Positions 34,342 to 43,792 of a stretch of DNA of 64,000 nt are shown in pieces. Below the pieces are notes generated by a model that saw only the letters and a list, made by a program, of their open reading frames with translations, was not told where the DNA came from and made no database searches. The position numbers and the translations under genes are program-made. The stretch is from JAXGXJ01 sp040772905 (GTDB lineage Bacteria; Actinomycetota; Thermoleophilia; RBG-16-64-13): the NCBI GenBank assembly GCA_040772905.1, contig JAXGXJ010000011.1, positions 1 through 64,000 of the forward strand. The letters are read 5' to 3'. The stretch's first letter is position 1; every line of letters begins with the position of its first letter.

Positions 34342-35760
34342 CTAGCGGTACTTCACCAGGGTGGAGTAGGGATTGATGGATTCTCCGCCTCCCGGCCTGA
34401 TCTCGAAGTGCAGGTGTACCGCGCCTCCGCTGGCGTTACCGGTGTTACCCGCGTAGCCGATCACCTGCCCGGCCTTGACCGAGACCCCCTTCTTGATGCC
34501 ATCGGCTATGGAGGATAGGTGGGCGTAGTAGTAGACGTTGCCGTCGTTGCCGGTGAGATGGATGGTGATACCACCCAACCCTGTGTTGCTGGGGTTGGTG
34601 GCTCGGATGGTGCCGCTCACCACGGCCACGCAGGGGGTGCCGCGCGCGGTCATGATGTCGGTGCCCTTGTGGGTTCGGCCGCCGGAGCGCGGCGCTCCGA
34701 AGCTGTCGATGAAGCTGTTGGGGCCCTGGACCGGGAAGACCCAGCCGGCGCTGGTGTCGACCGCCGGGGCAGGCGGCTTCTTGGCGGTCGTGGTCGTGGC
34801 GGGTTTCTTGGTCGTGGTCGTGGTGCTGGCAGGTTTCTTCGCCGTGGTCGTGGTAGTGGCTTTCTCGCCTGAGCCGGCGGGCTTCGCCGTGGTCGTGGTG
34901 GTGGCCCTCTTCTCATTGGCGGCTGCCGCCGCCACGCGGGCGGCCTCCGCGTCGGCTGCCGCTTTGGCTCTCGCCGCGGCCTCAGCTGCGGCCTTGGCCT
35001 CTGCGATCCGCCTGGCCTCCTCCTGGCGCTGCCGCTCCTCTTCCTCCAACTGAGCCACGCGCGCGCGAAGGCGATTGTAGTCGTCCCGCACTCGCTCGAG
35101 CTCCTCCAGTGTGGCGTCGCGGGCCGCGGCGTAGTCGGCGGCCTGCTCCTCCTCGGTCAGCCGCTTCTCGGTGAGCTCGTCGTTCAAGGCGTCGAGTTCG
35201 TCCAGGCTGTCTTTCACAGCGCTGATGAGCTCGGCATCCTGGCCGGCGACCTTGTTCACCGCCCGCACACGTTCGATCACGGCGCCCAAGGACATGTCTT
35301 CGCCTGCCACGAGGGCCTCGAGAGTCATCAGGGCTTGTGAGCCTCTGTCCTTATAGATCTCCACCAAGCGCTCGGAGAGCTGAGCCTGCAGGCGCTCCAA
35401 TTTGGCCTGGGCCTTGTTGGTCTGTGCTTGGACTTCCTCAATGCGGTTGCGCGTGGTGTCGAGCCGGACCTCTGCCTCTTCTTGCTTGCGCGCGAATTCG
35501 TCCAGCCGGGCCTGCTCGTCGGCCAGCTCCGCTCTTGCGGCCTTGAGCTCGGCCTGGGCGGCCGAGAGCGCCGCATCGGCGGCGAAGGCCGCACCTGTAC
35601 CGGTGAAGGGGAGGGGAAGGACGCCGGCAACGACATTGCCGAATAGAGCAGCGACCACGATCAGCACCGCGACTCGCCGTCTTCGTGAACTCAGAGCTCC
35701 GGCGGCCGGCCACGTGTGGCCCGGACGGCCGTCGCCCTTGCGTTTTCCGTAAGGCGACAT
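34342..35760 (-). CDS. Exported coiled-coil M23-family peptidase (murein hydrolase or activator)
   Basis: A 472-residue exported protein. Residues about 28-60 are the signal peptide/membrane segment (VAVLIVVAALFGNVVAG...). Residues about 60-275 are a long coiled coil (Ala/Glu/Lys-rich). A Thr-rich linker with repeats of TTTT/AKKPA (about 285-335) leads to the M23 LytM domain at the C-terminus (THKGTDIMTARGTPCVAVVSGTI, HLHFEIRP). The zinc ligands H and D are present in HKGTD and HLH, so it may be active. The architecture is RipA/EnvC-like. A -10 TACACT lies 6 bases before the ATG with no Shine-Dalgarno. It is convergent with the ABC-F gene. Confidence 0.9.
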   Translation of the reverse strand: MSPYGKRKGDGRPGHTWPAAGALSSRRRRVAVLIVVAALFGNVVAGVLPLPFTGTGAAFAADAALSAAQAELKAARAELADEQARLDEFARKQEEAEVRLDTTRNRIEEVQAQTNKAQAKLERLQAQLSERLVEIYKDRGSQALMTLEALVAGEDMSLGAVIERVRAVNKVAGQDAELISAVKDSLDELDALNDELTEKRLTEEEQAADYAAARDATLEELERVRDDYNRLRARVAQLEEEERQRQEEARRIAEAKAAAEAAARAKAAADAEAARVAAAAANEKRATTTTTAKPAGSGEKATTTTTAKKPASTTTTTKKPATTTTAKKPPAPAVDTSAGWVFPVQGPNSFIDSFGAPRSGGRTHKGTDIMTARGTPCVAVVSGTIRATNPSNTGLGGITIHLTGNDGNVYYYAHLSSIADGIKKGVSVKAGQVIGYAGNTGNASGGAVHLHFEIRPGGGESINPYSTLVKYR

Positions 35761-35888
35761 GCGGGCAGTGTATCAACAGAGGACGCGAGTGACCACCCCG
35801 GGCGTCTCGGCGCCGTGGCGGGGTGCGGTATGCTGTGGTCACGTCGTACATTCCAGCGGAAGCTGTTCCAGGCACTAGGAGGAGACTC

Positions 35889-36380
35889 ATGCCGTCCTTC
35901 GACATCGTGAGCAGGGTGGATATGCAGGAGATGGACAACGCCGTCAACCAGGTGAAGAAGGAGATCTCCACCCGCTTCGACTTCCGGGGCTCCAAGACCC
36001 AGATCGACTTGGACCGCAAGGAGGGCAAGATCAACGTCCTCACCGAGGACGAGATGAAGCTGCGGGCCATCAAAGACATGCTCATCTCGAAGGCGGTGCG
36101 TCGCTCCATCGAACCTGAGGCCCTGGATTTCGGCGCGTCTGAGAAAGCGGGCGGCGACATGGTGAGGCAGGTGGTCACCATCGCCAACGGCATCGACATC
36201 GATACGGCCCGCAAGGTCGTCAAGATGGTCAAGGACACCAAGATCAAGGTGCAGGCGGCCATCCAGGGCGAAGAGGTGCGCATCACCGGCAAGCAGCGCG
36301 ACGATCTGCAGCAGGTCATCCAGATGCTCAAAGAGAGCGATGTGGGCATGCCGCTCCAGTTCGTCAACTATCGCGAATGA
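35889..36380 (+). CDS. YajQ family cyclic-di-GMP/nucleotide-binding protein
   Basis: A 163-residue protein with the YajQ pattern: MPSFDIVSRVDMQEMDNAVNQ at the start, STRFDFRGSK, and KVVKMVKDTKIKVQAAIQGEEVRITGKQRDDLQQVI. The family binds tRNA/nucleotides and in some species cyclic-di-GMP; the precise role here is unknown. AGGAGGAG precedes the ATG. The stop overlaps the following hydrolase start (ATGA). Confidence 0.93.
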   Translation: MPSFDIVSRVDMQEMDNAVNQVKKEISTRFDFRGSKTQIDLDRKEGKINVLTEDEMKLRAIKDMLISKAVRRSIEPEALDFGASEKAGGDMVRQVVTIANGIDIDTARKVVKMVKDTKIKVQAAIQGEEVRITGKQRDDLQQVIQMLKESDVGMPLQFVNYRE

Positions 36381-37126
36381 TCGAGCAGCGCGGCGAGCTC
36401 TTCTTCGCCGGCGACCACTCGCTGGAGGGGCTCTTCGAGGAGAGTGAGCACGGCAGGTCCTGGGGAGGGGTGGTGGTGGCGCACCCCCATCCTCTGTACG
36501 GCGGGACCATGGTGCAACCGGTGGTGTATCGCGTGGCGAAGACCTGTCGCGAGCGCGGGTTGGCCACACTACGGTTCAACTTCAGAGGGGTGGGGGCCAG
36601 CACCGGCTCGTACAACGGCAGGGATGAATACCTGGATGTGCAGGCGGCCTTGGCCCATCTGCAGCAGAGGCTGAGCGTCGGACCGCAAGGGGACGCTGAG
36701 ACTCACCCCGATCGCGCGGCTGTGCCGGCGCCGGTCGATGCGCCTATCGGCTTGACGGGCTACTCCTTTGGCAGCGTGATGGCTGCCTTCGCGTCGGGGG
36801 GGTCCGTACCGGTGGATGCGCTGGCGCTCATCGCCTTCCCGGTGGCGTGGCAGGAACAACTGCCCGAGGCGTTCGCGCGGCTGGCTGCGTACCGCGGCCC
36901 TGTGCTCGCCATATGTGGGGAGGAGGACGAGATCGCGCCTCCCGAGTCCGTGGAGCGCGTTCTCGCCGGGATGGGCCTTGATCACCGTGTGGAAGTGCTC
37001 CCCGGGGCCGGGCACCTGTTCGAGGAGAGCCGCAAGGAGGTAGGGCGGCTGGTGGCGGACTTCATGGCTGAGGCGCTCGGGCGCGTCGCACGACCCGGCT
37101 CGGCTGGAGGTGGGCTGCCAGGATAG
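36377..37126 (+). CDS. Alpha/beta hydrolase
   Basis: A 249-residue alpha/beta hydrolase. VVAHPHPLYGGTM is near the oxyanion region, GYSFGSVMAAFAS holds the nucleophile Ser in G-Y-S-F-G, EEDEIAPPESV holds the probable acid, and GAGHLFEES the His. The LRFNFRGVGASTG segment is typical of the dienelactone-hydrolase-like subgroup. The substrate is unknown. It is translationally coupled to yajQ by the ATGA overlap. Confidence 0.85.
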   Translation: MIEQRGELFFAGDHSLEGLFEESEHGRSWGGVVVAHPHPLYGGTMVQPVVYRVAKTCRERGLATLRFNFRGVGASTGSYNGRDEYLDVQAALAHLQQRLSVGPQGDAETHPDRAAVPAPVDAPIGLTGYSFGSVMAAFASGGSVPVDALALIAFPVAWQEQLPEAFARLAAYRGPVLAICGEEDEIAPPESVERVLAGMGLDHRVEVLPGAGHLFEESRKEVGRLVADFMAEALGRVARPGSAGGGLPG

Positions 37127-37173
37127 GTCTTCAGGCTGAGGCAGGTCTGTCCGCAGCTGCCTATCCTGCGGGC

Positions 37174-37920
37174 ATGTCAGCCATCCCTACAAAACGACTG
37201 CTGGTCTACGTCTGCCTCGGTCTGCTGGTGCTCGGTATCGGCACTGCCGCTGTGATCTCCATGCGGTCCGGCGCGGAGCCCGGATCCGCGGTCACCATCT
37301 TGGCGGGTGAGGCGGAGGCGCCACTCGCCGGTGCGGCGGACAGGACTGGGGCCGGCGGGAAGGAAACCGCAGGTGCCGGGGGCCCGGGCGTGGCCGGCGG
37401 TGGTGAGACGGCTCCCCAGGGAGATGGACCCATATCCACGTCCACCACGGAGGGTGCGCGCGTCTACGTACAGGTGGCGGGAGCGGTCAACCGTCCCGGG
37501 GTGTACGAGATGGCCGCCGACTCCCGCGTCTTCCAGGCGGTACAGATGGCGGGCGGTCTCGCCCCCGATGCCGACGAGCAGTCTGTGACCCTGGCTGCCC
37601 GCATCAGCGACGGCTGCAGGGTCTACATCCCCCGTCAGGGTGAGATCGTGCCTGGCGCGGTCGTGTCACCTGGGAGCCAGACCGGTGCCGGGCCCGGCGG
37701 TGGTGCGGAAGTCGACGGCCGCCCGGGAGGACTGGTCTCCATCAACTCGGCGGGGCTCGACGAGCTCGATGCGCTTCCGGGCATCGGACCGGCCATCGCG
37801 CAAGACATCATCACGTACCGTGAGACGAACGGGCCCTTCACCAGCATCGAGCAGCTGACCGACGTGCCGGGCATCGGGCCGGCCAAGCTGGAGCAAGTGC
37901 GGCCTCTCATCACCATCTGA
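37174..37920 (+). CDS. comEA: Competence protein ComEA (SLBB plus helix-hairpin-helix)
   Basis: DNA receptor for natural transformation (248 residues). An N-terminal membrane helix (LLVYVCLGLLVLGIGTAAVI, about 9-28) is followed by an Ala/Gly-rich spacer, an SLBB domain (about 95-160: VYVQVAGAVNRPGVYEMAADSRVFQAV), and a C-terminal double helix-hairpin-helix (about 185-248: INSAGLDELDALPGIGPAIAQDIITYRE, TDVPGIGPAKLEQVRPL). TATCCT (37162-37167) is 6 bases before the ATG, with no Shine-Dalgarno. comEC follows. Confidence 0.93.
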   Translation: MSAIPTKRLLVYVCLGLLVLGIGTAAVISMRSGAEPGSAVTILAGEAEAPLAGAADRTGAGGKETAGAGGPGVAGGGETAPQGDGPISTSTTEGARVYVQVAGAVNRPGVYEMAADSRVFQAVQMAGGLAPDADEQSVTLAARISDGCRVYIPRQGEIVPGAVVSPGSQTGAGPGGGAEVDGRPGGLVSINSAGLDELDALPGIGPAIAQDIITYRETNGPFTSIEQLTDVPGIGPAKLEQVRPLITI

Positions 37921-37934
37921 CGGCGGGCACGGGC

Positions 37935-40577
37935 GTGGAGCGCGTTGCGGCCTGTGAGAAGGGGCGGTTGAACAGCCTCGACATGTGGTTCGTCCGGCGA
38001 GTGGGCGTGGCCCGCGCGACCACCTTCCTCTGCGCCATCGGCCTTGCGACGGCCGCTCTCGCGGGAGCGCACCCGTGGGTGGGCTCAGTGGGGTTGGCGT
38101 CAGCGCTGTTCTCGGCAGTTGTCACCGTCCCCTTACGCGGACGCCGAGGGACGACTGCGCCGGTGGCCCACAGCCTCATGTTGGCGGCGATCCTGCTCAT
38201 CGGGTTCTTCGCCGGGTTCTTGGGAGGCAGCGTGCGCGTGCTCGATCTCACCGGCGGGGAGGCTTCGGCCTATGTAGGAGACAGGGTGCGCGGGACATTC
38301 GTCGTCACGGGTCCGGTACGCGCGAACAGCGGGTGGCAGAGTGCGAATGCGAGAGTGCTGGACGCCGAGGTGCACGTCCACATGAGTGGGGGTGCGCCGG
38401 CATCGCCCGCACTTCCCGAGGGCGAGACGCTGTTCCTCGAGGTCGCTCCATCCGCCGGTGGCGAAGGGACCGCTGCCGTCGCCCTGCGGGAAGGAGCCAT
38501 CGTGGCCTGCAGCGGGATTCTCCGTGAGCCCAAGGGGCCCAGTACCTCCGGCTTCGACCAGCAGTCCTACCTCGGCAGACAGGGGATCGAGGTCGTTCTC
38601 CGTGTGGCGGCCGGTGATCTGGTGGTCGAAGGCAGCCGCGGCGGCTTCTGGGGCTGGTTCGACCGCATCCGCTCCCACGCCCGAGAGGATCTGCACCGAG
38701 GTCCCGAACCACGCTTGGACGCGGTGCTGCAGGGCGTGGTCATGGGCGAGACCAGCGATATCGACAAGACCTGGATGGAGGCTTTTCGGCGCGCCGGGAC
38801 TGCGCACATGCTCTCGGTGAGTGGGTTGCACGTGGGGAGTCTGGCCGCCATCCTGTTGGCGCTCGCCCGTCTCATCGGTCTGTCGCGCGGCGTGGGCTTC
38901 GTGCTCGCGATGCTGGCGGCTTCGTCCATGATCCCTTTCACCGGTGCATCCCCGCCTGTCCTGCGCGCGGCCACCATGATCGTCATCGTGTTGGTGGGAC
39001 GTTGGGTGGGTCGAGGTCGCGATCAGTGGCAGGTGCTCGCCTTGGCGGCCGTCGCCGTGTTGGCGCTCAACCCGTTCGCGCTCATGGACGTGGGCTTCCA
39101 GCTGTCGTTCGGTGCCTTCGTGGGGATGATGGCTCTGGCCAAGAGAGTCGAGAAACGTCTGCGGGTGTTACCCCCGGGTCTCGCTGCCAGCCTGGCCGTG
39201 TCGGTGGCGGCCTCGCTCGGCACGGCCCCTGTGTCTCTGGCCGTGTTCGGTCAGACCTCCGTGGTGGGGGCGATGGCCAATCTCCTGGTGATACCCATCC
39301 TCTCCATCATCACGGGTTTGGGCATCGCCAGTGTGCTCCTGGGCTACATATGGTCGGGTCTCAGTGCCGGTCTGGACACTCTGGCCGCTCCGGCGACGGC
39401 CTGGACGGTGCAGGTCTCTCGGCTGTTCGGGGCGGCTCCGGTGCTCGAGACCGGCGACCTGGGCCGAGCGTCGGCCGCAGTGGGCATGGCGCTCTTGGCC
39501 GTCCCTCCTGCGTTGGCCCTCGCTGGACGGCTGCCCCGTCCGCCGTTGGGGATGCCGTTACCCTTCTTCCGCAGGACCATGCGTCGTCTGAGAGCTCGTT
39601 CTCCGCGCTCTGTGTCGCTGCGCGTGGGGTCGGCCGTCGCGGTGCTCGGGTGTGCGCTGCTGGTGGGTGCCGCTGCATATGCACCACTTGCCCACGCGGG
39701 CCACATGGTCGTGTGGGTCTTCACCGGCGAGAGATGGCCCGAGGGCGTCGAAGTGCGGGTGCTCGATGTGGGCCAGGGGAACGCGGTGCTGGTGCGCACC
39801 CCCGCGCGACATGCGCTCCTCTTCGACGGTGGACCGATGGGGTGCGACCTGGAAAGCCAGCTCACTGCATTGGGAGTCCGGCGACTGGATGCGGTGGTGA
39901 TCTCGCATCCCCACGCCGACCATTTCGCGGGCCTGCTGGAGTGCGCGGAGGAGCTGGAGGTGGGTCTTCTTGTGGAGCCTACGAAGGTCACCAACGGGTC
40001 GACGCAGCCGGTCCGTGATGCCGGCATCGGGAGTCAGGAGGGTCTGGACTATCTGGGACTCCGACGTATGCTGTTGGAAGATGGCGCCCGCCATCTTGTA
40101 GCAGTCACCGGGTCGAGTTTCGAGGTGGACGGAGTACGGGTGGACCTCTATGCCCCCAGACGGCCGCTCACCATGGCCGAAGGTGCCGATCCTTGGCAGG
40201 GTCGCGCCGGCCCGCCTGACGGTGAGGAGCTGAACGGCAGCTCTCTGGTGGCTGTGGTGCACTACGGGCAGACCGAGGTCCTCATACCCGGCGATGCAGA
40301 AGCTCAGGTCCTTGCCGGCTACGACCTCCCTCCGGTGGATGTGGTCGTGGTGCCGCACCACGGCAGCAAGGGAGCCGTCACCGATGGGTTGCTGGCGAGG
40401 CTGGGTGTGAAGAGCGCGGCCGTCTCTGTAGGGGAGGAGAACTCCTTCGGACATCCGGCAGAGGTCACGCTCGAAGTCCTCTCCCGGGCCGGTGTCGGGG
40501 TCGTGCGGACCGACCGGAGTGGGTGGGTGTCATATACTACGGACGGAGAGGAGATCATCTTGAGGACGGAGAGGTAG
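37935..40577 (+). CDS. comEC: Competence protein ComEC/Rec2 (DNA uptake channel)
   Basis: Membrane channel and nuclease-like protein of about 880 residues that imports transforming DNA. The N-terminal DUF4131-type soluble domain is followed by a polytopic competence domain (AHMLSVSGLHVGSLAAILLALARLIG and later helices). The C-terminal metallo-beta-lactamase domain has VLDVGQGNAVLVRTPARHALLFDGG, ISHPHADHFAGL and VVVPHHGSKGAVTD. The start is uncertain: GTG 37935 gives the full frame, while ATG 37983 (MWFVRRVGV) is preceded by AAGGGGCGG at a longer distance. It is followed by holA. Confidence 0.93.
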   Translation: MERVAACEKGRLNSLDMWFVRRVGVARATTFLCAIGLATAALAGAHPWVGSVGLASALFSAVVTVPLRGRRGTTAPVAHSLMLAAILLIGFFAGFLGGSVRVLDLTGGEASAYVGDRVRGTFVVTGPVRANSGWQSANARVLDAEVHVHMSGGAPASPALPEGETLFLEVAPSAGGEGTAAVALREGAIVACSGILREPKGPSTSGFDQQSYLGRQGIEVVLRVAAGDLVVEGSRGGFWGWFDRIRSHAREDLHRGPEPRLDAVLQGVVMGETSDIDKTWMEAFRRAGTAHMLSVSGLHVGSLAAILLALARLIGLSRGVGFVLAMLAASSMIPFTGASPPVLRAATMIVIVLVGRWVGRGRDQWQVLALAAVAVLALNPFALMDVGFQLSFGAFVGMMALAKRVEKRLRVLPPGLAASLAVSVAASLGTAPVSLAVFGQTSVVGAMANLLVIPILSIITGLGIASVLLGYIWSGLSAGLDTLAAPATAWTVQVSRLFGAAPVLETGDLGRASAAVGMALLAVPPALALAGRLPRPPLGMPLPFFRRTMRRLRARSPRSVSLRVGSAVAVLGCALLVGAAAYAPLAHAGHMVVWVFTGERWPEGVEVRVLDVGQGNAVLVRTPARHALLFDGGPMGCDLESQLTALGVRRLDAVVISHPHADHFAGLLECAEELEVGLLVEPTKVTNGSTQPVRDAGIGSQEGLDYLGLRRMLLEDGARHLVAVTGSSFEVDGVRVDLYAPRRPLTMAEGADPWQGRAGPPDGEELNGSSLVAVVHYGQTEVLIPGDAEAQVLAGYDLPPVDVVVVPHHGSKGAVTDGLLARLGVKSAAVSVGEENSFGHPAEVTLEVLSRAGVGVVRTDRSGWVSYTTDGEEIILRTER

Positions 40578-41620
40578 TCAGCCGTGCAGCGCGACTTGGA
40601 AAGCGACCGCGGCTCGGGCGATCAGACCGGGTCTGCCGACGCGGGCGGGCGCGCGCGCCGCGCGCGCCCCTCAAGCCCGCCTACCTCATCCTCGGCGACG
40701 ACCTGCCCAAGATCGAGCTGGCCCTCCGTCGTCTGAAGGCCCGCATCGTCCAGGAGGCGGGCAACGACCTCAACATCGACGAGTTCGACGCCACGGTCGA
40801 CAGTGCTGCCCAGGTCGTCAACGCGGCCAACACTCTGGCCTTCCTGAGCGGGACGCGTCTGGTGTTGGTGCAGGGTGTACAGGCGTGGCTGAAGGCCGAC
40901 AAGGAGCTGGTCGCCCGGTACCTGGCAGCACCGGCGCCCGACGCCTGCTTGGCCCTGGTCACTGAGAAGCTCGCTCCCACCGACGTCCTGCGCCTGGCCA
41001 TGGAAGCACACGGCGAGGTGCTCGAGTATCGCGCGCCGAAGGAGGGTCAGCTACCGGGTTGGCTGGTGCAGCAGGCGGGGGGTCTGCAACTGCGCCTGGG
41101 CCTGAACGAGGCCCGTCTTCTCGTGCAGCGCTGCGGTGACAATCAGAACCTGCTGCTCCGCGAACTGGAGAAACTCAAGGCCTATGTGGGCAGCGACCCC
41201 GTCCGCCCGGAGGACATCCGGCTGCTCACCGGCGCGACGGTGGAGGCCAGCATCTTCGACCTGCTCGATTCGCTCGCGTTGGGTCGGGGAGCTGAGGCGT
41301 TCGCCGCCTTGGACGAGCTGGTGGCTGCCGGAGAGCGAGTGGAGGTGCTTTTCTATCGCATCCTGCGCAACTTCCAAAACCTCAGCCGGGTCGCAGCCCT
41401 GCGCGAGGCGGGCATGAGTCGTGAGGCGATCCAGACGGAGCTGAAGATGAAGGCCTATCCAGTGCGCAAACTCACGGAGCAGGCGGCGCTTCTCGGTCCC
41501 GAGGGCATCGCGCGGCGACTGAATGTGCTTGCCGTTACCGACGCCCGCATGAAGGGCATGGGCCCGTTGCCGGCCGACATGGAGCTGCAGCTGTGCCTGG
41601 GGCGGCTGCTGGCGGACTGA
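40523..41620 (+). CDS. holA: DNA polymerase III delta subunit, N-terminus uncertain
   Basis: Clamp-loader subunit (HolA). The body starts at LKPAYLILGDDLPKIELALRRLKARI (about 40,672) and contains NLLLRELEKLKAYV and LTGATVEASIFDLLDSL, typical of HolA. There is no start codon near LKPAY in this frame; the only in-frame start is GTG 40523, inside comEC. In another frame GTG 40584 opens a plausible N-terminus (QRDLESDRGSGDQTGSADAG) that would join LKPAY after a 1-2 base shift in the GC-rich alternating tract at about 40,640-40,672. A sequencing indel there is likely, so the true start may be 40584. Confidence 0.85.
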   Translation: MGVIYYGRRGDHLEDGEVVSRAARLGKRPRLGRSDRVCRRGRARAPRAPLKPAYLILGDDLPKIELALRRLKARIVQEAGNDLNIDEFDATVDSAAQVVNAANTLAFLSGTRLVLVQGVQAWLKADKELVARYLAAPAPDACLALVTEKLAPTDVLRLAMEAHGEVLEYRAPKEGQLPGWLVQQAGGLQLRLGLNEARLLVQRCGDNQNLLLRELEKLKAYVGSDPVRPEDIRLLTGATVEASIFDLLDSLALGRGAEAFAALDELVAAGERVEVLFYRILRNFQNLSRVAALREAGMSREAIQTELKMKAYPVRKLTEQAALLGPEGIARRLNVLAVTDARMKGMGPLPADMELQLCLGRLLAD

Positions 41621-41680
41621 CGTCCTCGTAAGGCCGCGCTGCATCCGGTTCGACGATCAGTCAAGTGGTGTCAGGGCACA

Positions 41681-41712
41681 GAAAAACGGCCGTCTGTGCA
41701 GGCGGCCGTTCG
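41681..41712 (-). terminator. Rho-independent terminator of rpsT
   Basis: On the minus strand AACGGCCG, a 10-nt loop and CGGCCGTT form a stem followed by a T-run (TTTTT). It lies between convergent holA and rpsT. Confidence 0.8.
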
Positions 41713-41739
41713 GTCGCTGAGGCGCTGAGTGGGAAGACT

Positions 41740-42000
41740 CTAGAGCTTGGCGAGCAGCCGAGCCACCGTCGACTTCTTGCGCGCCGCGTTGTTGCTGTGG
41801 ATAGCGTTCTTGGCGGCGGCCTTGTCGATGGTGGAGGTCAGCTTCTTGGCTGTCTGAGCAGCGGTGTCGGCGTCGCCGGCGGTGACGGAGTCTTTGAGGC
41901 GCCGGAAGTGCGTCTTGATGGACGACTTGTAGCGCAGGTTCTCCAGCCGCTGACGCTGTGCGATACGCACCCGTTTACGCTGCTGCTTCGTATTAGCCAA
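41740..42000 (-). CDS. rpsT: 30S ribosomal protein S20
   Basis: Primary 16S rRNA-binding protein of the small subunit (86 residues), with the basic N-terminus ANTKQQRKRVRIAQRQRLENLRYKSSIKTH and the helical C-terminus KNAIHSNNAARKKSTVARLLAKL. The start codon is TTG, with GGAGG about 8 bases upstream; a rare TTG start is also used by E. coli rpsT, where it takes part in autogenous control. It is divergent from murJ and ends in a strong terminator. Confidence 0.95.
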   Translation of the reverse strand: MANTKQQRKRVRIAQRQRLENLRYKSSIKTHFRRLKDSVTAGDADTAAQTAKKLTSTIDKAAAKNAIHSNNAARKKSTVARLLAKL

Positions 42001-42057
42001 TCTTCGGTCCTCCCGTCTTCCCTTCGAAGTCGGCGCAGTTTAGCATAGCCCTCGCAC

Positions 42058-43752
42058 ATGGGCAACGATACCAAGAGACGACTTGCGGTCGCGGCCGCCT
42101 TCCTGGTGCTGGCGACCGCCGGCTCGCGGGTGCTCGGCCTGGTGCGCGAGATCATCATGGTGAGCTATCTGGGCCTCGGCCCCGACATGGGTGCGTTCAC
42201 CGTCGCCCAGAAGGTGCCAAACCTGGTGCGCACCTTGCTGGCCGACACCGCTCTCTCGGCGGCTTTCATCCCGGTCTTCTCTGGGCTCTTGGAGAAGGAA
42301 CGGCGTCGTGCGGCCTGGCAGGTGGCGTTCACGGTCACTGTGTTCGCCACCGTGGCCCTGGGCGTCATCACCGCCCTGGGGATGATCTTCGCGCCCGAAG
42401 TCATCGGGTTGGTGGCTCCCACGTGGGGGAGCGACCATCCCGATCTGGTGCCGTGGACGGTGTCTCTCATGCGCATCATGTTCCCGACCGTGCTCATCCT
42501 CGGCATCGCCGGCATCTTCATGGGCATCCTGAACTCCTACAACCACTTCGCCATGCCCGCGATCGCTCCCATCGTGTGGAACGTGATCATCATAGGGGTG
42601 ACGGTGGCCTTCGCTCAAGGCTACGGTTTCAAGGCTCTGGCCTGGGGTTTCCTGTTGGGTACGGTGGCCGAACTCCTGCTGCAGGTGCCGTCGGTGCTCA
42701 AGCGACGGTGGCGGCGGGGAGTCGATCCGCCCGACCCGGAGCCGGAGGCTGTACCCGCGACGGCGTCGGCGGCGGTCGAGGCCGCGTCGAGCGCCTCTCC
42801 CTGGCGGATGGCCTGGCGCAGCCCGGAGGTACGGCGGGTCGGAGCGCTCTTGGGGCCGGTGATCATCAGCCTGGGCATCATCAACTTCAACTCGTTCATC
42901 GGCACCATCGTGGCCACCTTGATAAGTCCCGAGGCGCCTGCGTATATCGACAAGGCATTCCGCCTCTTCCAGCTCCCGCAGGGTATGTTCGCCATCGCCA
43001 TCGGCACGGTGTTGTTTCCGGCGCTGTCGCGTCACGGCGCCGCGCAACGGATGGAGGAGTTCCGCTCCGACCTCTCGCTGGGCATCCGCCAGATCTTCTT
43101 CGTGACGCTGCCCTTCGCGGCCTTCTTCTCAATCCTCTCCGTGCCTACCATCCGCCTCATCTATGAGCACGGCGCCGCCTACCGTGACGAGGCGGCCGTG
43201 ACGGGGGTAGCCGTATCGCTGCTCTTCTTCAGTGTGGGGATGGCGTTCGTCAGTGTGAACACCCTGCTCAACCGCGCTTTCTACAGCCTTCAGAAGGCCT
43301 GGGTACCGCTCATCATGGGGGCCGTGAACCTGGCCGTGAACGCCGGCCTCATGATGCTGCTCTACAAGCCTATGGGCGTGGGCGGCATCACGCTGTCGAC
43401 ATCGGTGGTGAGTCTCATCAACTTCTTCGGGCTGATGGTGCTGCTGGGCCCGCGCATCGGTGGAGTGGACGCGCGCCGGGTGGCGTGGTCGGCGGGACGC
43501 TCCATCGTGGCACTCATCCCGCTGGCGGCGGTGGCCTACGGAGTGTGGTGGGGACTCGACGCAGTCCTCGGTCGCAGCTTGTGGGCGCAGATCGTAGCCG
43601 TGGTGCTGGCCTACGGTGCCGGTGGCATCGCCTACCTGCTGGCGGCGTGGGCTCTGCGCATGTCTGAACTGCAGGAACTCGTGGGACTCGTGCGCCGGCG
43701 GCGTGGCCGGCGTGGCTCCGGCGAAATCGACGCCGGCGGGATCGGAGACTGA
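42058..43752 (+). CDS. murJ: Lipid II flippase MurJ (MviN)
   Basis: Flips lipid II across the cytoplasmic membrane for peptidoglycan synthesis. The 564-residue protein has about 13-14 membrane helices; the start LGLVREIIMVSYLGLGPDMGAFTVAQKVPNLVRTLLADTALSAAFIPVFS is the MurJ signature. A hydrophilic linker rich in Pro/Glu/Ala lies around residues 220-250. TAGCAT (42041-42046) is 11 bases before the ATG with no Shine-Dalgarno. It is divergent from rpsT. Confidence 0.93.
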   Translation: MGNDTKRRLAVAAAFLVLATAGSRVLGLVREIIMVSYLGLGPDMGAFTVAQKVPNLVRTLLADTALSAAFIPVFSGLLEKERRRAAWQVAFTVTVFATVALGVITALGMIFAPEVIGLVAPTWGSDHPDLVPWTVSLMRIMFPTVLILGIAGIFMGILNSYNHFAMPAIAPIVWNVIIIGVTVAFAQGYGFKALAWGFLLGTVAELLLQVPSVLKRRWRRGVDPPDPEPEAVPATASAAVEAASSASPWRMAWRSPEVRRVGALLGPVIISLGIINFNSFIGTIVATLISPEAPAYIDKAFRLFQLPQGMFAIAIGTVLFPALSRHGAAQRMEEFRSDLSLGIRQIFFVTLPFAAFFSILSVPTIRLIYEHGAAYRDEAAVTGVAVSLLFFSVGMAFVSVNTLLNRAFYSLQKAWVPLIMGAVNLAVNAGLMMLLYKPMGVGGITLSTSVVSLINFFGLMVLLGPRIGGVDARRVAWSAGRSIVALIPLAAVAYGVWWGLDAVLGRSLWAQIVAVVLAYGAGGIAYLLAAWALRMSELQELVGLVRRRRGRRGSGEIDAGGIGD

Positions 43753-43792
43753 GCGCATCGTGGCGGGCAGACGGGAGAGGGCGGAGCCACCC

